54,309 bases of DNA, taken from NCBI GenBank assembly GCA_018606725.1, contig JAGYID010000005.1, positions 1-54,309 of the forward strand. Direction: 5' to 3'. Under the pieces are notes generated by a model. That model saw only the letters and a program-made list of their open reading frames with translations, searched no databases and was not told the DNA's origin. This document shows, in pieces, positions 23,527 to 32,409 of the stretch. The stretch's first letter is position 1. Each line of letters starts with the position of its first letter. This DNA comes from Acidobacteriota bacterium. GTDB taxonomy: Bacteria > Acidobacteriota > Polarisedimenticolia > Gp22-AA2. Made by a program: the position numbers and the translations under genes.

Positions 23527-25857
23527 ATGAGCAGCCTCAGGCGGCCGCTGCCGGTCGTGGCACTCCTGTTACTCCTGATCGCGGCCGGCGCGGCGATCGT
23601 GATGGTCCGCCGGGCCGGCGACGCGCCCGCCGGCCGGGGCGCGGAGACCCGCCGCGATGCCGTGCTGGCGGAGGGGGTCGGGCTTCCGACGACGGTCGGC
23701 TCGACGGATCGGCGGGTCATCGAGGGGCTCCGCCGGTCCGGGGCGGGACCCGCCGGGCTCGCCGCGATCACCGTCGACTATCCGCAGATGGAGTCGATCG
23801 TCCCGCCCGACCTGGCGGCGCCGACCTTTCTGTGGCACGACGCGGCGGAGGGGGTCGACCGCTGGCTGGTCGAGGTGACCTTCCCGCCCGCCCCCGCGCG
23901 CCTGACTATCCAGGTGCAGGGGGATCCGCCGCCGCAGGGGGAGATCGACAGGCGCTGCCTGTCGGAGCACAACGAGATCTGGAAAGGGACGCCCTACCAG
24001 CAGTCGGCGCGATCGTGGCGACCCGACCCGGCGGTGTGGGCGGCAATCAAGGAGAACTCGGTCGAGCGGCCGGCGACGCTTACCTTCAGCGGCTATTGCG
24101 ACGCCGAACCGGCCCGCATCCTGTCGCGCGGCCGCGTGACGCTGACGACGTCGCGCGACCCGGTCGGGGCGCCGATCTTCTACCGCGACGTGCCGCTGAT
24201 GCCGTCGCAGACCGAGGAAGGGGTGATCAAGCCGCTCGCCAAGGCGTCGCTGCCGCTGATCAACTGGCGGCTGAAGGATGTGTCGCGCGACGACAGCAGG
24301 GTGATGCTGACCGATATGCCGACCTGCGCCAACTGCCACTCTTTCAGCAATGACGGCACGACGCTGGGGATGGACATCGACGGCCCGCAGGGTGACCGGG
24401 GCGCCTACGCCGTCGTGCCAATCAAGAACAAGGTCCGCATCAACTACCGCGACGTGATCACCTGGAACGCCTTCAAGGGGAAGCCGAAGGATTTCATGAC
24501 CATCGGCTTTCTGTCGCGCGTCAGCCCGGACGGGCAGCATGTCGCCTCGACCGTCAACGAGCAGCTGTACGTGCAGAACTTCTGGAACTACAAGTTCAAC
24601 CAGGTGTTCTATCCGACGCGCGGCATCCTGGCGATTCAGACGCGCGCCACGGGGGCGATCGAGGCCCTGCCGGGCGCCGACGATCCGCGCTCCGTTCACT
24701 GCGACCCGGTGTGGGCGCCTGACGGCCGGACGATCGTGTTCGCGCGCGCGGCGGCGCGCGATGCCTACCCCGCGGGCCGGCCGGATGCCAAGTTCGCCGG
24801 CGACCCGAACGAGACGCCGATCCAGTACGACCTGTACCGCATCCCGTTCAACGACGGCCGCGGCGGGGCTGCTGAACCGATCGCCGGCGCGTCCGCCAAC
24901 GGCACGAGCAACAACTTTCCGAAGGTCTCGCCCGACGGGAAGTGGGTGGTCTTCGTGCGCTGCGCCAACGGCCAGTTGATGCGCCCCGACAGCCGGTTGT
25001 GGGTCGTGCCGCTCGCCGGCGGCGCGGCGCGCCAGATGCGCTGCAACCTGCCGCTGATGAACTCGTGGCACTCGTTCTCGCCGAACGGCCGCTGGATGGT
25101 CTTCTCCTCCAAGAGCAACCGTCCGTACACGCAGATGTTCCTGACCCACATCGACGAGGCCGGCAACGACAGCCCGGCGATCCTGATCGACAACAGCACC
25201 GCCGACAATCGCGCCGTGAACCTGCCGGAGTTCGTCAACGTGCGTTACGACGACTTCCAGGGGATCGAGGTGCCGGCGGTCGAGCACACCCGCCACTTCA
25301 ACCGCGGCGAGGAGCTGGCGCGCGCCGGCTCGCACCGCGAGGCGGTGGCCGAGTTCGAGGCGGCCCTCGCCACCGAGGACAACGATTGGAAGACCAGCGA
25401 GTGGAAGATTCACGATCGCCTGAGCCGATCGCTCATGGCGCTCGGCCGGGACGCCGCCGCCGTCGACGAGATCCGCGCCTCGCTCCGGCTCAATCCTTAC
25501 AATCCCGAGATGCAGACCAATCTCGCCAATTACCAGTTCGAGCGGGGCGACCACGCCGGCGCCCTGACGCACATCGACAACGCCATCAAGCTGGCGCCGC
25601 AGACCGCCACGCTTTACTACAACCGCGCCACCATGCGCCTGCGGCTCGGCGAGCGCGCCGCCGCCCTGGCGGATTACAGCAAGGCGGTGACGCTCGACCC
25701 GAAGTATGCCGATGCCTGGTACGGCCGCGGCACCGCCCACGACCAGGGCGGCGACCGCGCGGCGGCGCGGCGCGACTACGCCAGGGCCCTCGAGGTCGCC
25801 CCGCCAGGCTGGCCGAGCCGCGCCAAGGTCGAGGGGCTCTTCGGAGCGGCCCGCTGA
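23527..25857 (+). CDS. Exported mono-haem, beta-propeller (PD40) and TPR fusion protein
   Basis: Protein of 776 residues. It begins with a hydrophobic segment (about 7-27) that anchors or exports it. A single c-type haem motif CANCH is at 267-271. TolB/PD40-like blades follow (SPDGQHVAST, APDGRTIVFAR, SPDGKWVVFVR, SPNGRWMVFSSKS), to about residue 560. TPR repeats fill about 590-765. Haem attachment requires periplasmic location. Conserved Trp/Tyr-rich stretches between haem and propeller have no known role. It follows the RidA-like gene by 17 bases. It could be a redox-sensing scaffold or an electron-transfer subunit; the axial sixth ligand is not evident. Confidence 0.8.
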   Translation: MSSLRRPLPVVALLLLLIAAGAAIVMVRRAGDAPAGRGAETRRDAVLAEGVGLPTTVGSTDRRVIEGLRRSGAGPAGLAAITVDYPQMESIVPPDLAAPTFLWHDAAEGVDRWLVEVTFPPAPARLTIQVQGDPPPQGEIDRRCLSEHNEIWKGTPYQQSARSWRPDPAVWAAIKENSVERPATLTFSGYCDAEPARILSRGRVTLTTSRDPVGAPIFYRDVPLMPSQTEEGVIKPLAKASLPLINWRLKDVSRDDSRVMLTDMPTCANCHSFSNDGTTLGMDIDGPQGDRGAYAVVPIKNKVRINYRDVITWNAFKGKPKDFMTIGFLSRVSPDGQHVASTVNEQLYVQNFWNYKFNQVFYPTRGILAIQTRATGAIEALPGADDPRSVHCDPVWAPDGRTIVFARAAARDAYPAGRPDAKFAGDPNETPIQYDLYRIPFNDGRGGAAEPIAGASANGTSNNFPKVSPDGKWVVFVRCANGQLMRPDSRLWVVPLAGGAARQMRCNLPLMNSWHSFSPNGRWMVFSSKSNRPYTQMFLTHIDEAGNDSPAILIDNSTADNRAVNLPEFVNVRYDDFQGIEVPAVEHTRHFNRGEELARAGSHREAVAEFEAALATEDNDWKTSEWKIHDRLSRSLMALGRDAAAVDEIRASLRLNPYNPEMQTNLANYQFERGDHAGALTHIDNAIKLAPQTATLYYNRATMRLRLGERAAALADYSKAVTLDPKYADAWYGRGTAHDQGGDRAAARRDYARALEVAPPGWPSRAKVEGLFGAAR

Positions 25858-25890
25858 GCGATCGCGGCGGCGCGAGGAAACCCGCTGCGC

Positions 25891-27117
25891 TCAGCCGCGG
25901 TCGCGGGGGCGGAGCGCCGCGTCGGCGCGCAGCATGAGGGTGCGGATCGGCAGGTCGTAGGCGCAGGCCCGCTCGCAGAAGCCGCTGCAATGCAGGCAAT
26001 GGGCGGCACGCTCGGAGGCGACCAGGCGCGCGTACGATTCGAGGGCGCGGTTCTCCTGCTTGTACTCGTGGTAATACATCGAAAATCGGAGGATGTCGGT
26101 GATCCGCACGTTCTCGGGGCAGGCCTCCATGCAGGCGCCCTCGAAGCGACACACCTGGGTGGAGAACTCGCGGGCATACTCCTCGAGGATGGCGCGATCG
26201 GCGAGCGTCAGCGGCGCGCCCGCCGCCGCGGCGTACTCGTCCACCTGCTGGCGGCTGTTGATCGAGATGATCAGGTTGGAGACCTTCCGGTTCGACAGCA
26301 CCCACTTGAGCGCCGCCTGCTTGAAGGTGACATGCCGGTCCCTGAAGCGGTCGAGGTCGGCCCCCTTGGCGCCGGCCAGCGTCTTCATGGCGATGAACCC
26401 GACGCCCTTCTCGGCGGCACGCGCGATCAGGGCGTCCTGTCCCGGGTAGTCCAGGAAACTGTAGCGGCACAGCACGGCGTCGAAGCGGCCCGACTCGACG
26501 GCGTAGCGCATGATGTCCATCAGATCCGGGTCGTGGCCGCTGGCGCCGAGAAAGCGCGCCTTCCCGGCCCGGTGGGCAATCTCCCAGGCCTCGAACATCT
26601 CCGGGTTCTGCAGGCGCGGCAGCCCGGACCCGTCCGAATTCTTCCCGACCTCGTGGTTCAGCAGCAGATCGACGTGGTCGGTCTGCAGCCGTATCAGGCT
26701 GGCATCGAGCTGCTCGAGGAAGAACTGCTTCTTCGCCGGCTTGCCGATGTGATGCGGGCACCACTTGGTGGTGACGATGAACGCGTCGCGCCGTCCCTTC
26801 AGCGCCTTGCCGATGGTTGTCTCGCTGGCGCCGCCGCGGTAGCAGCTCGCGGTGTCGAGATAGTTGATGCCGCGATCGAGGGCGTACAGGATGACGTCGG
26901 GGTCGTCGATCGGGTATCCGCCGAGGCCGACCTCCGGCACCCGCAGCCCGGTGCGGCCGAGGGTGCGCCGGGCCATCCCGGCGCCCGCGTTCGTGGGCGA
27001 CGTCGCGGGAGGCGCCGGGCTCGCGGCGGCGCCCGGCAGCCCGGCGGCCACCGCGCCGCCGAGCAGGGCGGTATCGCGCAGGAAGGTCCGTCGATCGATC
27101 CGCCGGCGTCCGCTCAC
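25891..27117 (-). CDS. Tat-exported aldo/keto reductase with C-terminal Fe-S domain
   Basis: Protein of 408 residues. The N-terminus has a twin-arginine signal (DRRTFLRD, Arg9-Arg10, then a hydrophobic stretch and Ala-rich cut site). The barrel has LGRTGLRVPEVGLG and the catalytic region DTASCYRGG with Asp and Tyr. The last 90 residues are Cys-rich, ending in CLHCSGFCERAC (about 375-386), a [4Fe-4S]-type motif; other Cys at FEGACMEACP may form a second site. The GTG start at 27117 overlaps the upstream gene stop (GTGA). Tat export implies cofactor loading in the cytoplasm. Substrate unknown. Confidence 0.87.
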   Translation of the reverse strand: MSGRRRIDRRTFLRDTALLGGAVAAGLPGAAASPAPPATSPTNAGAGMARRTLGRTGLRVPEVGLGGYPIDDPDVILYALDRGINYLDTASCYRGGASETTIGKALKGRRDAFIVTTKWCPHHIGKPAKKQFFLEQLDASLIRLQTDHVDLLLNHEVGKNSDGSGLPRLQNPEMFEAWEIAHRAGKARFLGASGHDPDLMDIMRYAVESGRFDAVLCRYSFLDYPGQDALIARAAEKGVGFIAMKTLAGAKGADLDRFRDRHVTFKQAALKWVLSNRKVSNLIISINSRQQVDEYAAAAGAPLTLADRAILEEYAREFSTQVCRFEGACMEACPENVRITDILRFSMYYHEYKQENRALESYARLVASERAAHCLHCSGFCERACAYDLPIRTLMLRADAALRPRDRG

Positions 27118-27518
27118 GGCTTGCCTCGCTTCAGCAACAGGGCCAGGAAGACCACGAAGAACGCGAGAACGTACATCTTATTCGTGAGCCACAGAAGTTT
27201 CCAGAACGACAGATCCGGCTGCCGGATGTAGACGGCGAGCTTCACCGTCACGATGGCGATCTCGGCCACCGCGACGACGGCGCCGGTCAGCCACGCCAGC
27301 GGATGCCGCCGCCACAGGAGCGTTGCCAGGACGAGGTGCGCGACCCACCAGAAGTCCCACATGATCGGGGCCGCCTCGACCGGCCTGCCCGCGGCCCGCT
27401 CGGCCGCCGCCCACAGGAGCGGCGCCAGGTACTTGATCGCCAGCGTCCAGGTCGCCATCACCACCAGCCCGAAGACAGAGAAGGTGATCCATCCCTCGCC
27501 CCGCCCCGGGCGGCTCAT
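27114..27518 (-). CDS. Small integral membrane protein of unknown function
   Basis: Protein of 134 residues with about four transmembrane helices (roughly 12-35, 55-69, 73-95 and 114-129). A Trp-rich loop, MWDFWWVAH, lies before helix two. No family is recognised. Its ATG overlaps the stop of the upstream membrane protein (ATGA) and its own stop overlaps the start of the aldo/keto reductase (GTGA). It is therefore firmly part of one operon. It may give the exported reductase a membrane partner, but that is inference. Confidence 0.78.
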   Translation of the reverse strand: MSRPGRGEGWITFSVFGLVVMATWTLAIKYLAPLLWAAAERAAGRPVEAAPIMWDFWWVAHLVLATLLWRRHPLAWLTGAVVAVAEIAIVTVKLAVYIRQPDLSFWKLLWLTNKMYVLAFFVVFLALLLKRGKP

Positions 27519-28345
27519 CCGCGCCCCCGCAGGCTCGTCGTCGCCGCATCCCGCCGTCCCCACCGCGCTCCGGCCGCGACCACCACCGCACCGGCGAGCG
27601 CGGCGCCGGCGCGCAGCAGATAAAAGCGCGGCTCGCTGGTGGTGTAATTGGACAGCGGGAAGAACAGGCTGTTCACGTCGGTGATGACGAATCCCTCGAG
27701 AAAATAAAGGAGACCATGATAGAGGCCGGCCAGCAGGATGCCGCCGCCCGACAGATAGACGATGACATAAGCCAGCTCGTGCCAGGCGGCGACCGCGAAG
27801 GCGGCGGCGATGTACGGCGGGTCGTAGAACGCGGTGCCGAGCAGGATACCGGGCGCGGCGAGCGCCATTCCGGTGATGACGGAGAGCGCGGCGGCCGGGA
27901 CGGTGCCGATCGCTCCGGCCCAGCCGGAGAGGACGCCGCCCCGCAGCGCCCGCTCCCAGCCGATCACCCCGACCAGCAGGCACAACGGCAGCCCCCGGGC
28001 GACGGCCGCGCCCGGGTGGCCGCTGAGCTGCTGGTCGCCGAAGGTGAAGGTCACCCAGTCGAGAAGATGTCCGACGCCGAGGTAGGAGAAATCGGCGAGC
28101 AGGGCGAGCCCGCAAAACGGCGCCAGCCGCAGGGCGGTTCTCCAGGAGGTCGGGCGATCGGTCGAGGCCGGCAGCCGCGGGAACAGCAGGGCGGCGAAGA
28201 ACATCGCCGCGAGCGGCAGCCCCCAGAACACGACGCCGTCGAGGCGGGCCCGGCCGATCGCCTGCCGGGCGGCCGGATGCAGCAGGCAGAGAGGCAGCAG
28301 GATCAGGATGGCGGTCAGCCGCGCGGCGCGGGGCGTCAGCGACAT
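27515..28345 (-). CDS. Polytopic membrane protein of unknown function
   Basis: Protein of 276 residues with about seven or eight hydrophobic helices. A conserved-looking AWHELAYVIVYLSGGG and a following GLYHGLLYFLEGF place His and Glu within the membrane. This recalls CPBP-type intramembrane proteases, but the paired-Glu motif is missing, so I do not assign it. The ATG at 28345 is nine bases after the stop of the acyl-CoA ligase and has no clear ribosome site. Downstream it overlaps the 134-residue membrane protein. Confidence 0.75.
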   Translation of the reverse strand: MSLTPRAARLTAILILLPLCLLHPAARQAIGRARLDGVVFWGLPLAAMFFAALLFPRLPASTDRPTSWRTALRLAPFCGLALLADFSYLGVGHLLDWVTFTFGDQQLSGHPGAAVARGLPLCLLVGVIGWERALRGGVLSGWAGAIGTVPAAALSVITGMALAAPGILLGTAFYDPPYIAAAFAVAAWHELAYVIVYLSGGGILLAGLYHGLLYFLEGFVITDVNSLFFPLSNYTTSEPRFYLLRAGAALAGAVVVAAGARWGRRDAATTSLRGRG

Positions 28346-28354
28346 CGCGGCATT

Positions 28355-30499
28355 CTACCGGGAGCGCCGGCGCGCCGGGGTGCGTCGGTTCCGGCGGGCG
28401 GCCGGCCGCCGGGGTCGGGAGGCGGGCCGCCGCCTGCCGCGGCTGGCCGGCGGGCGTTTGCCGCGGTGCGCCGGGGCGCGCCCCGACGGGCGGGTCGGCG
28501 GCGCCTCACACTGGTAGCGGGCCCGCAGCTCGCGGCGCATCAGCTTGTTCGAGGCGGTTCGCGGCAGCGCCTCGACCACGACGAGGTCGTGGATCTTGAA
28601 CAGCGGGTTGAGCCGCGACGAGAGCTGCTTCTGCAACCCGGCCATGAGAGTCCGGCGATCGGGCCGCGCGGCCCGGCCCGGCTTCAGGGCCACGAAGGCG
28701 ACGAGCCGCTCGGCCCCCTCGCCTCCCGGCTGCACCGCGACGGCGGCGCTCTCGTAGATCGCCGGGTGGCGATCCATCACCTGCTCGAGCTCGAGCGCGC
28801 TCACCTTGATGCCGCCGAGATTCATCGTGTCATCGGACCGGCCCAGCGCCCGGAAGAATCCGCCCGGCAGGCGGATGAACCGATCGCCGTGGCGGCGCAG
28901 CGGCGCGCCGCCCGGGCCGCGTGGGCAGCCTTCGTAGTACACGCGCCGGTGGTCGTCGTTCAGGAGCCGCTGTGACAGGCCGATCGACGGCGGGATCAGA
29001 TACAGGTCGCCGGCCTCGCCCTCGCCGACCGGCTTTCCATCGGCGTCGAGGATGGTGAAATCGATGCCCAGGGCCGGTGTCGTGAAGGTCGCCGGCGAGG
29101 CCGGCTGGGCGACGCTGCCGGTGATGTGGCCGCCGCCGATCTCGGTGCCGCCGAGGTACTCGATGATCGGGGCGCGGTAGCCGGTCAGGCCCATCAGCCA
29201 CAGGGCGTCCTCACGGCTCGAAGGCTCTCCGGTGGAGGAGAAGACGCGGATCCGCTCCCACTCGCCGGGGCCGACGTCGCCCGCGGCGCGCCAGGCGCGC
29301 ACCATCGATGGCACGACGCCCAGCATCGAGACGCCGCTGTCGCGCACGAAGCGGGCGAACCCGCGGCCGGCGGGCGCGCCCTCGTACAGCGCCATGGCGG
29401 CGCCATTGATCAGGCTGGCGTAAATCAGCCACGGCCCCATCATCCAGCCGATGTTGGTCGGCCAGGCGACCACGTCGCCCGGCCGGATGTCCTGATGGAA
29501 GTGCCCGTCCATGGCGCATTTGATCGGCGTCAGATGCGTCCACGGGATCGCCTTCGGCTCGGCGGTGGTGCCGGAGGAAAACAGGATGTTGGTCACCGCG
29601 TGCGGGTCGTCGGGCTCCGACCGGAAGAACGTGTCCGCCGGCAGGAACTCGCCCCACCACAGATCGCCGTCGCGCAGCCGCGCCTCGCCGGCGGGGCGGT
29701 CGCGGTCGGTCGGGATCACGATGGCCCGGGGCGCCTCCGCTTCGCGCACCTTCGAGTAGAGATCGACCGGGCGCCCGGCGCGCGTGTAGGACTCCACGGT
29801 GATGACCCCGGCGGCGTCGCCGAGGCGGCAGCGGCGCGCCAGCTCGGCCGCCGGGAACGAGTCGGCGATCGACACGACCCGGCAGCCGGAGCGCACCACC
29901 CCGAGGTAGGCCGCGACGCACTCGACGGTCATCGGCATGTACAGGGCGATGCCGTCGCCCGGAGCGAACTGGCGGGCGCGCAGGCCGTTGGCGACGCGGT
30001 TGACCAGGGTCTCGAGCGCGCCGCGCGTGGTGACCCGCAGCGCCGCCGATCCCTCCGCTCCCGAGATGACCGCGGGGAGGCGCGCCTCGGCCCGGAAGCA
30101 GCTGTCGACGATGCTCAGCCGCGCGCCGGGAAGCCAGCGCGGGTTCTCGACGTCGCCGGACCGGTCGAGGATGTCGTCGGGACGGCGGCCGAGGACGATG
30201 CCGAGCCGGTCGATGACGGTGGCCCAGAAATCCGGCCGCTTCGTCGCGCTCCAGCGGTGCAGGGCGGCGTAGTCCCGGCACCGCCGCAGGGCCATGAGCC
30301 GGCCGAGATTGGACGCCGCGATCTCCTCGGCGGTCGGCCGCCAGGCGATCGGCGGGCCGTCACCTCGCCTGCGGTTCGCGAAGGTCTTCTCCCAGGCGGC
30401 CCAGTGCTCGGCGAACGGGCGGGGCGGGCCGGAACGAATCCGGTCCACGAATGACCGCCAACGATCGTCCTGCTCGCGGGCCCCGCGCGACGGAGTCAT
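28355..30499 (-). CDS. AMP-forming acyl/acetyl-CoA synthetase with basic tail
   Basis: ANL-superfamily ligase, 714 residues, activating a carboxylic acid with ATP and CoA. The P-loop is SSGTTAEPK (308-316), followed by YLGGTEIGGG, GRSDDTMNLGGIKVS and the catalytic Lys in ASNKLMRREL. The overall form is acetyl-CoA-synthetase-like, close in layout to plant acyl-activating enzymes 17/18. The last 40 residues are almost only Arg, Pro, Ala and Gly and lie outside the fold; they may bind nucleic acid or membrane, or be neutral drift. It is first in an operon with two membrane proteins and the Tat reductase. The acid substrate is not known. Confidence 0.87.
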   Translation of the reverse strand: MTPSRGAREQDDRWRSFVDRIRSGPPRPFAEHWAAWEKTFANRRRGDGPPIAWRPTAEEIAASNLGRLMALRRCRDYAALHRWSATKRPDFWATVIDRLGIVLGRRPDDILDRSGDVENPRWLPGARLSIVDSCFRAEARLPAVISGAEGSAALRVTTRGALETLVNRVANGLRARQFAPGDGIALYMPMTVECVAAYLGVVRSGCRVVSIADSFPAAELARRCRLGDAAGVITVESYTRAGRPVDLYSKVREAEAPRAIVIPTDRDRPAGEARLRDGDLWWGEFLPADTFFRSEPDDPHAVTNILFSSGTTAEPKAIPWTHLTPIKCAMDGHFHQDIRPGDVVAWPTNIGWMMGPWLIYASLINGAAMALYEGAPAGRGFARFVRDSGVSMLGVVPSMVRAWRAAGDVGPGEWERIRVFSSTGEPSSREDALWLMGLTGYRAPIIEYLGGTEIGGGHITGSVAQPASPATFTTPALGIDFTILDADGKPVGEGEAGDLYLIPPSIGLSQRLLNDDHRRVYYEGCPRGPGGAPLRRHGDRFIRLPGGFFRALGRSDDTMNLGGIKVSALELEQVMDRHPAIYESAAVAVQPGGEGAERLVAFVALKPGRAARPDRRTLMAGLQKQLSSRLNPLFKIHDLVVVEALPRTASNKLMRRELRARYQCEAPPTRPSGRAPAHRGKRPPASRGRRRPASRPRRPAARRNRRTPARRRSR

Positions 30500-30639
30500 G
30501 AGCGGACGTCATCATACAGCGCCCCGCCCGGGGCGGAAGCCGGCCGCCACCGTTCCCGCAGCCCCCGGGCGGCCGGGAATCCGGTAGAATGGCCGGTCTT
30601 CCGGGCCGATCGGACTTTCCGGGAGGCAGGAGAGTGCCG

Positions 30640-31866
30640 ATGATCGCAGGCGTGATGAGAGAGTCGTTCCCCGGCGAGCGCCGCGTCGCCCTGGTGCCGG
30701 CGGCCGTGCCGGCGCTGATCAAGGCCGGAATCGAGGTCATCGTCGAGACAGGGGCCGGTGCGGCGGCCGGCTATCCGGACGGGGAGTTCCGCGACAAAGG
30801 CGCGCAGCTGGCGCCGGCGCGGTCCGAGGTGCTGCGCGCGGCGGCGGTCCTCCTGCAGGTGCGCTCCCTGGGGACCAATCCGGACGCCGGCAGGGCCGAC
30901 CTGGCGCAATTCCGCCGGGGTCAGGCGATCATCGGCCTGTGCGATCCGCTGTCGGCGCCGGCGGCGGTGCGCGACCTGGCGGCGGCGGGCGTGACCGCCT
31001 TCGCGCTCGAGCTGATGCCGCGCATCACGCGCGCCCAGAGCATGGACGTCCTGTCGTCGATGGCGACCGTGGCCGGCTACAAGGCGGTGTTGCTGGCGGC
31101 CGATCGTCTGCCGCGCATGTTCCCGATGCTGATGACGGCGGCCGGGACGATCACCCCGGCGAAGGTCTTCGTGATCGGCGCCGGCGTCGCCGGCCTGCAG
31201 GCGATCTCCACCGCCAAACGGCTGGGCGCCGCGATCGAGGGATACGACGTCCGCCCGGCGGTCAAGCAGCAAGTCGAGAGCCTCGGGGCCAGGTTCGTCG
31301 AGCTGCCGATCGAGACGACCCAGGCCGCCGAGGACGCCGGCGGCTACGCCAAGGCGCAGGACGAGTCGTTCTATCGCCGCCAACGGGAGACGATGACCCG
31401 GGTGGTGGCGCAGAGCGACGTCGTCATCACGACCGCGCTCATCCCCGGGAAGCCCGCGCCGATCCTGATCACCGCCGACATGGTCGGCGCCATGCGCCCG
31501 GGGTCGGTGGTCGTCGATCTGGCGGCCGAGCGGGGCGGCAACTGCGCGCTGACCAGGCCGGACCAGGTTGTCGTCGAGGGCGGTGTGACGATCCTCGGGC
31601 CGACGAACCTGCCGTCGGAGATTCCCTACCACGCCAGCCAGATGTACGCCCGCAACATCTCCATTTTCCTGCTGCACCTGTCGAAGAAGGGCAGCCTTAC
31701 GCTTGACTTGAGCGACGAGATCACGCGCGAGACTCTCCTGTGCCGGGACGGCGACGTCGTCCATCCGAGGATCCGCGAGTTGCTCGGGCAGCCGGTGGGC
31801 GCGACCGGGTCCGGCCGCGCCGCGGCGCCGGCGGGCGCGGCCCCCGCGGCCCCGGCAGCGTCCTAA
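30640..31866 (+). CDS. pntA: NAD(P) transhydrogenase alpha subunit, soluble part
   Basis: Protein of 408 residues like the PntAA subunit of proton-pumping transhydrogenase, which binds NAD(H). It starts with GVMRESFPGERRVALVP and has SMATVAGYKAV, the Rossmann VIGAGVAGLQA and VVVDLAAERGGNC. After residue 380 it has an Ala/Pro tail and no membrane helices, matching the split alpha1 form. The partner subunits PntAB and PntB, normally next door, are absent here; a thioesterase follows instead. The ATG at 30640 has AGGAG seven bases upstream. The alanine dehydrogenase fold is similar, but the PntA pattern fits better. Confidence 0.9.
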   Translation: MIAGVMRESFPGERRVALVPAAVPALIKAGIEVIVETGAGAAAGYPDGEFRDKGAQLAPARSEVLRAAAVLLQVRSLGTNPDAGRADLAQFRRGQAIIGLCDPLSAPAAVRDLAAAGVTAFALELMPRITRAQSMDVLSSMATVAGYKAVLLAADRLPRMFPMLMTAAGTITPAKVFVIGAGVAGLQAISTAKRLGAAIEGYDVRPAVKQQVESLGARFVELPIETTQAAEDAGGYAKAQDESFYRRQRETMTRVVAQSDVVITTALIPGKPAPILITADMVGAMRPGSVVVDLAAERGGNCALTRPDQVVVEGGVTILGPTNLPSEIPYHASQMYARNISIFLLHLSKKGSLTLDLSDEITRETLLCRDGDVVHPRIRELLGQPVGATGSGRAAAPAGAAPAAPAAS

Positions 31867-31887
31867 GGACGGGTCCGGGACGGCGCC

Positions 31888-32409
31888 ATGGCCGCGGGCG
31901 GCAGGCATCCGGGACGGCGACCGCGTTCGCGGCGCGGGACGGCCGCGGTGGTCCGGGGGCTGCAAGAGATCTACGCGCCGCGCAGCATCTGTTACGGATG
32001 CGGGCCGGCCAACTCCAGGGGACTCCGCCTCGAGAGCCGCGTCGAGGGGGACGAGGTCGTCGCCACCTGGACGCCGGCGCCCCACCACGAAGCCTTCGAG
32101 GGGATGCTCAACGGCGGCATCATCGGGACCATCCTCGACTGCCACTGCAACTGGACCGCCGCCTACGCCCTGATGAGACGGGCCGGCGCCGGCCGCCCGC
32201 CCTGCACCGTGACGGCCGAATACGCCATCCGGCTGCTGCGCCCGACGCCGAGCGGCGCGCCGGTGACCCTGAGAGCGCGGCCGATCGAGATCGAGGACGA
32301 TCGCGCGCGGATCGAAGGGACGCTGTCATCGGGCGGGCAGGTGTGCGCCACCTGCCGCGGGCTGTTCGTGGCGGTGAAGCCGGGTCACCCCGCCTACCAT
32401 CGTTGGTGA
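31888..32409 (+). CDS. PaaI-type hotdog thioesterase
   Basis: Protein of 173 residues. After a basic, probably disordered N-terminus, the hotdog fold begins at ICYGCGPANSRGL. The central helix is HHEAFEGMLNGGIIGTILD, in which the Gly-Gly-Asp arrangement is typical of acyl-CoA thioesterases. A conserved CATCRGLFVAV strand ends the fold. The start may be later than the ATG at 31888 because the first 25 residues are low-complexity. It is 21 bases after pntA and probably cotranscribed. Its stop lies within a 15-base tandem repeat shared with the convergent gene. Acyl substrate unknown. Confidence 0.82.
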   Translation: MAAGGRHPGRRPRSRRGTAAVVRGLQEIYAPRSICYGCGPANSRGLRLESRVEGDEVVATWTPAPHHEAFEGMLNGGIIGTILDCHCNWTAAYALMRRAGAGRPPCTVTAEYAIRLLRPTPSGAPVTLRARPIEIEDDRARIEGTLSSGGQVCATCRGLFVAVKPGHPAYHRW

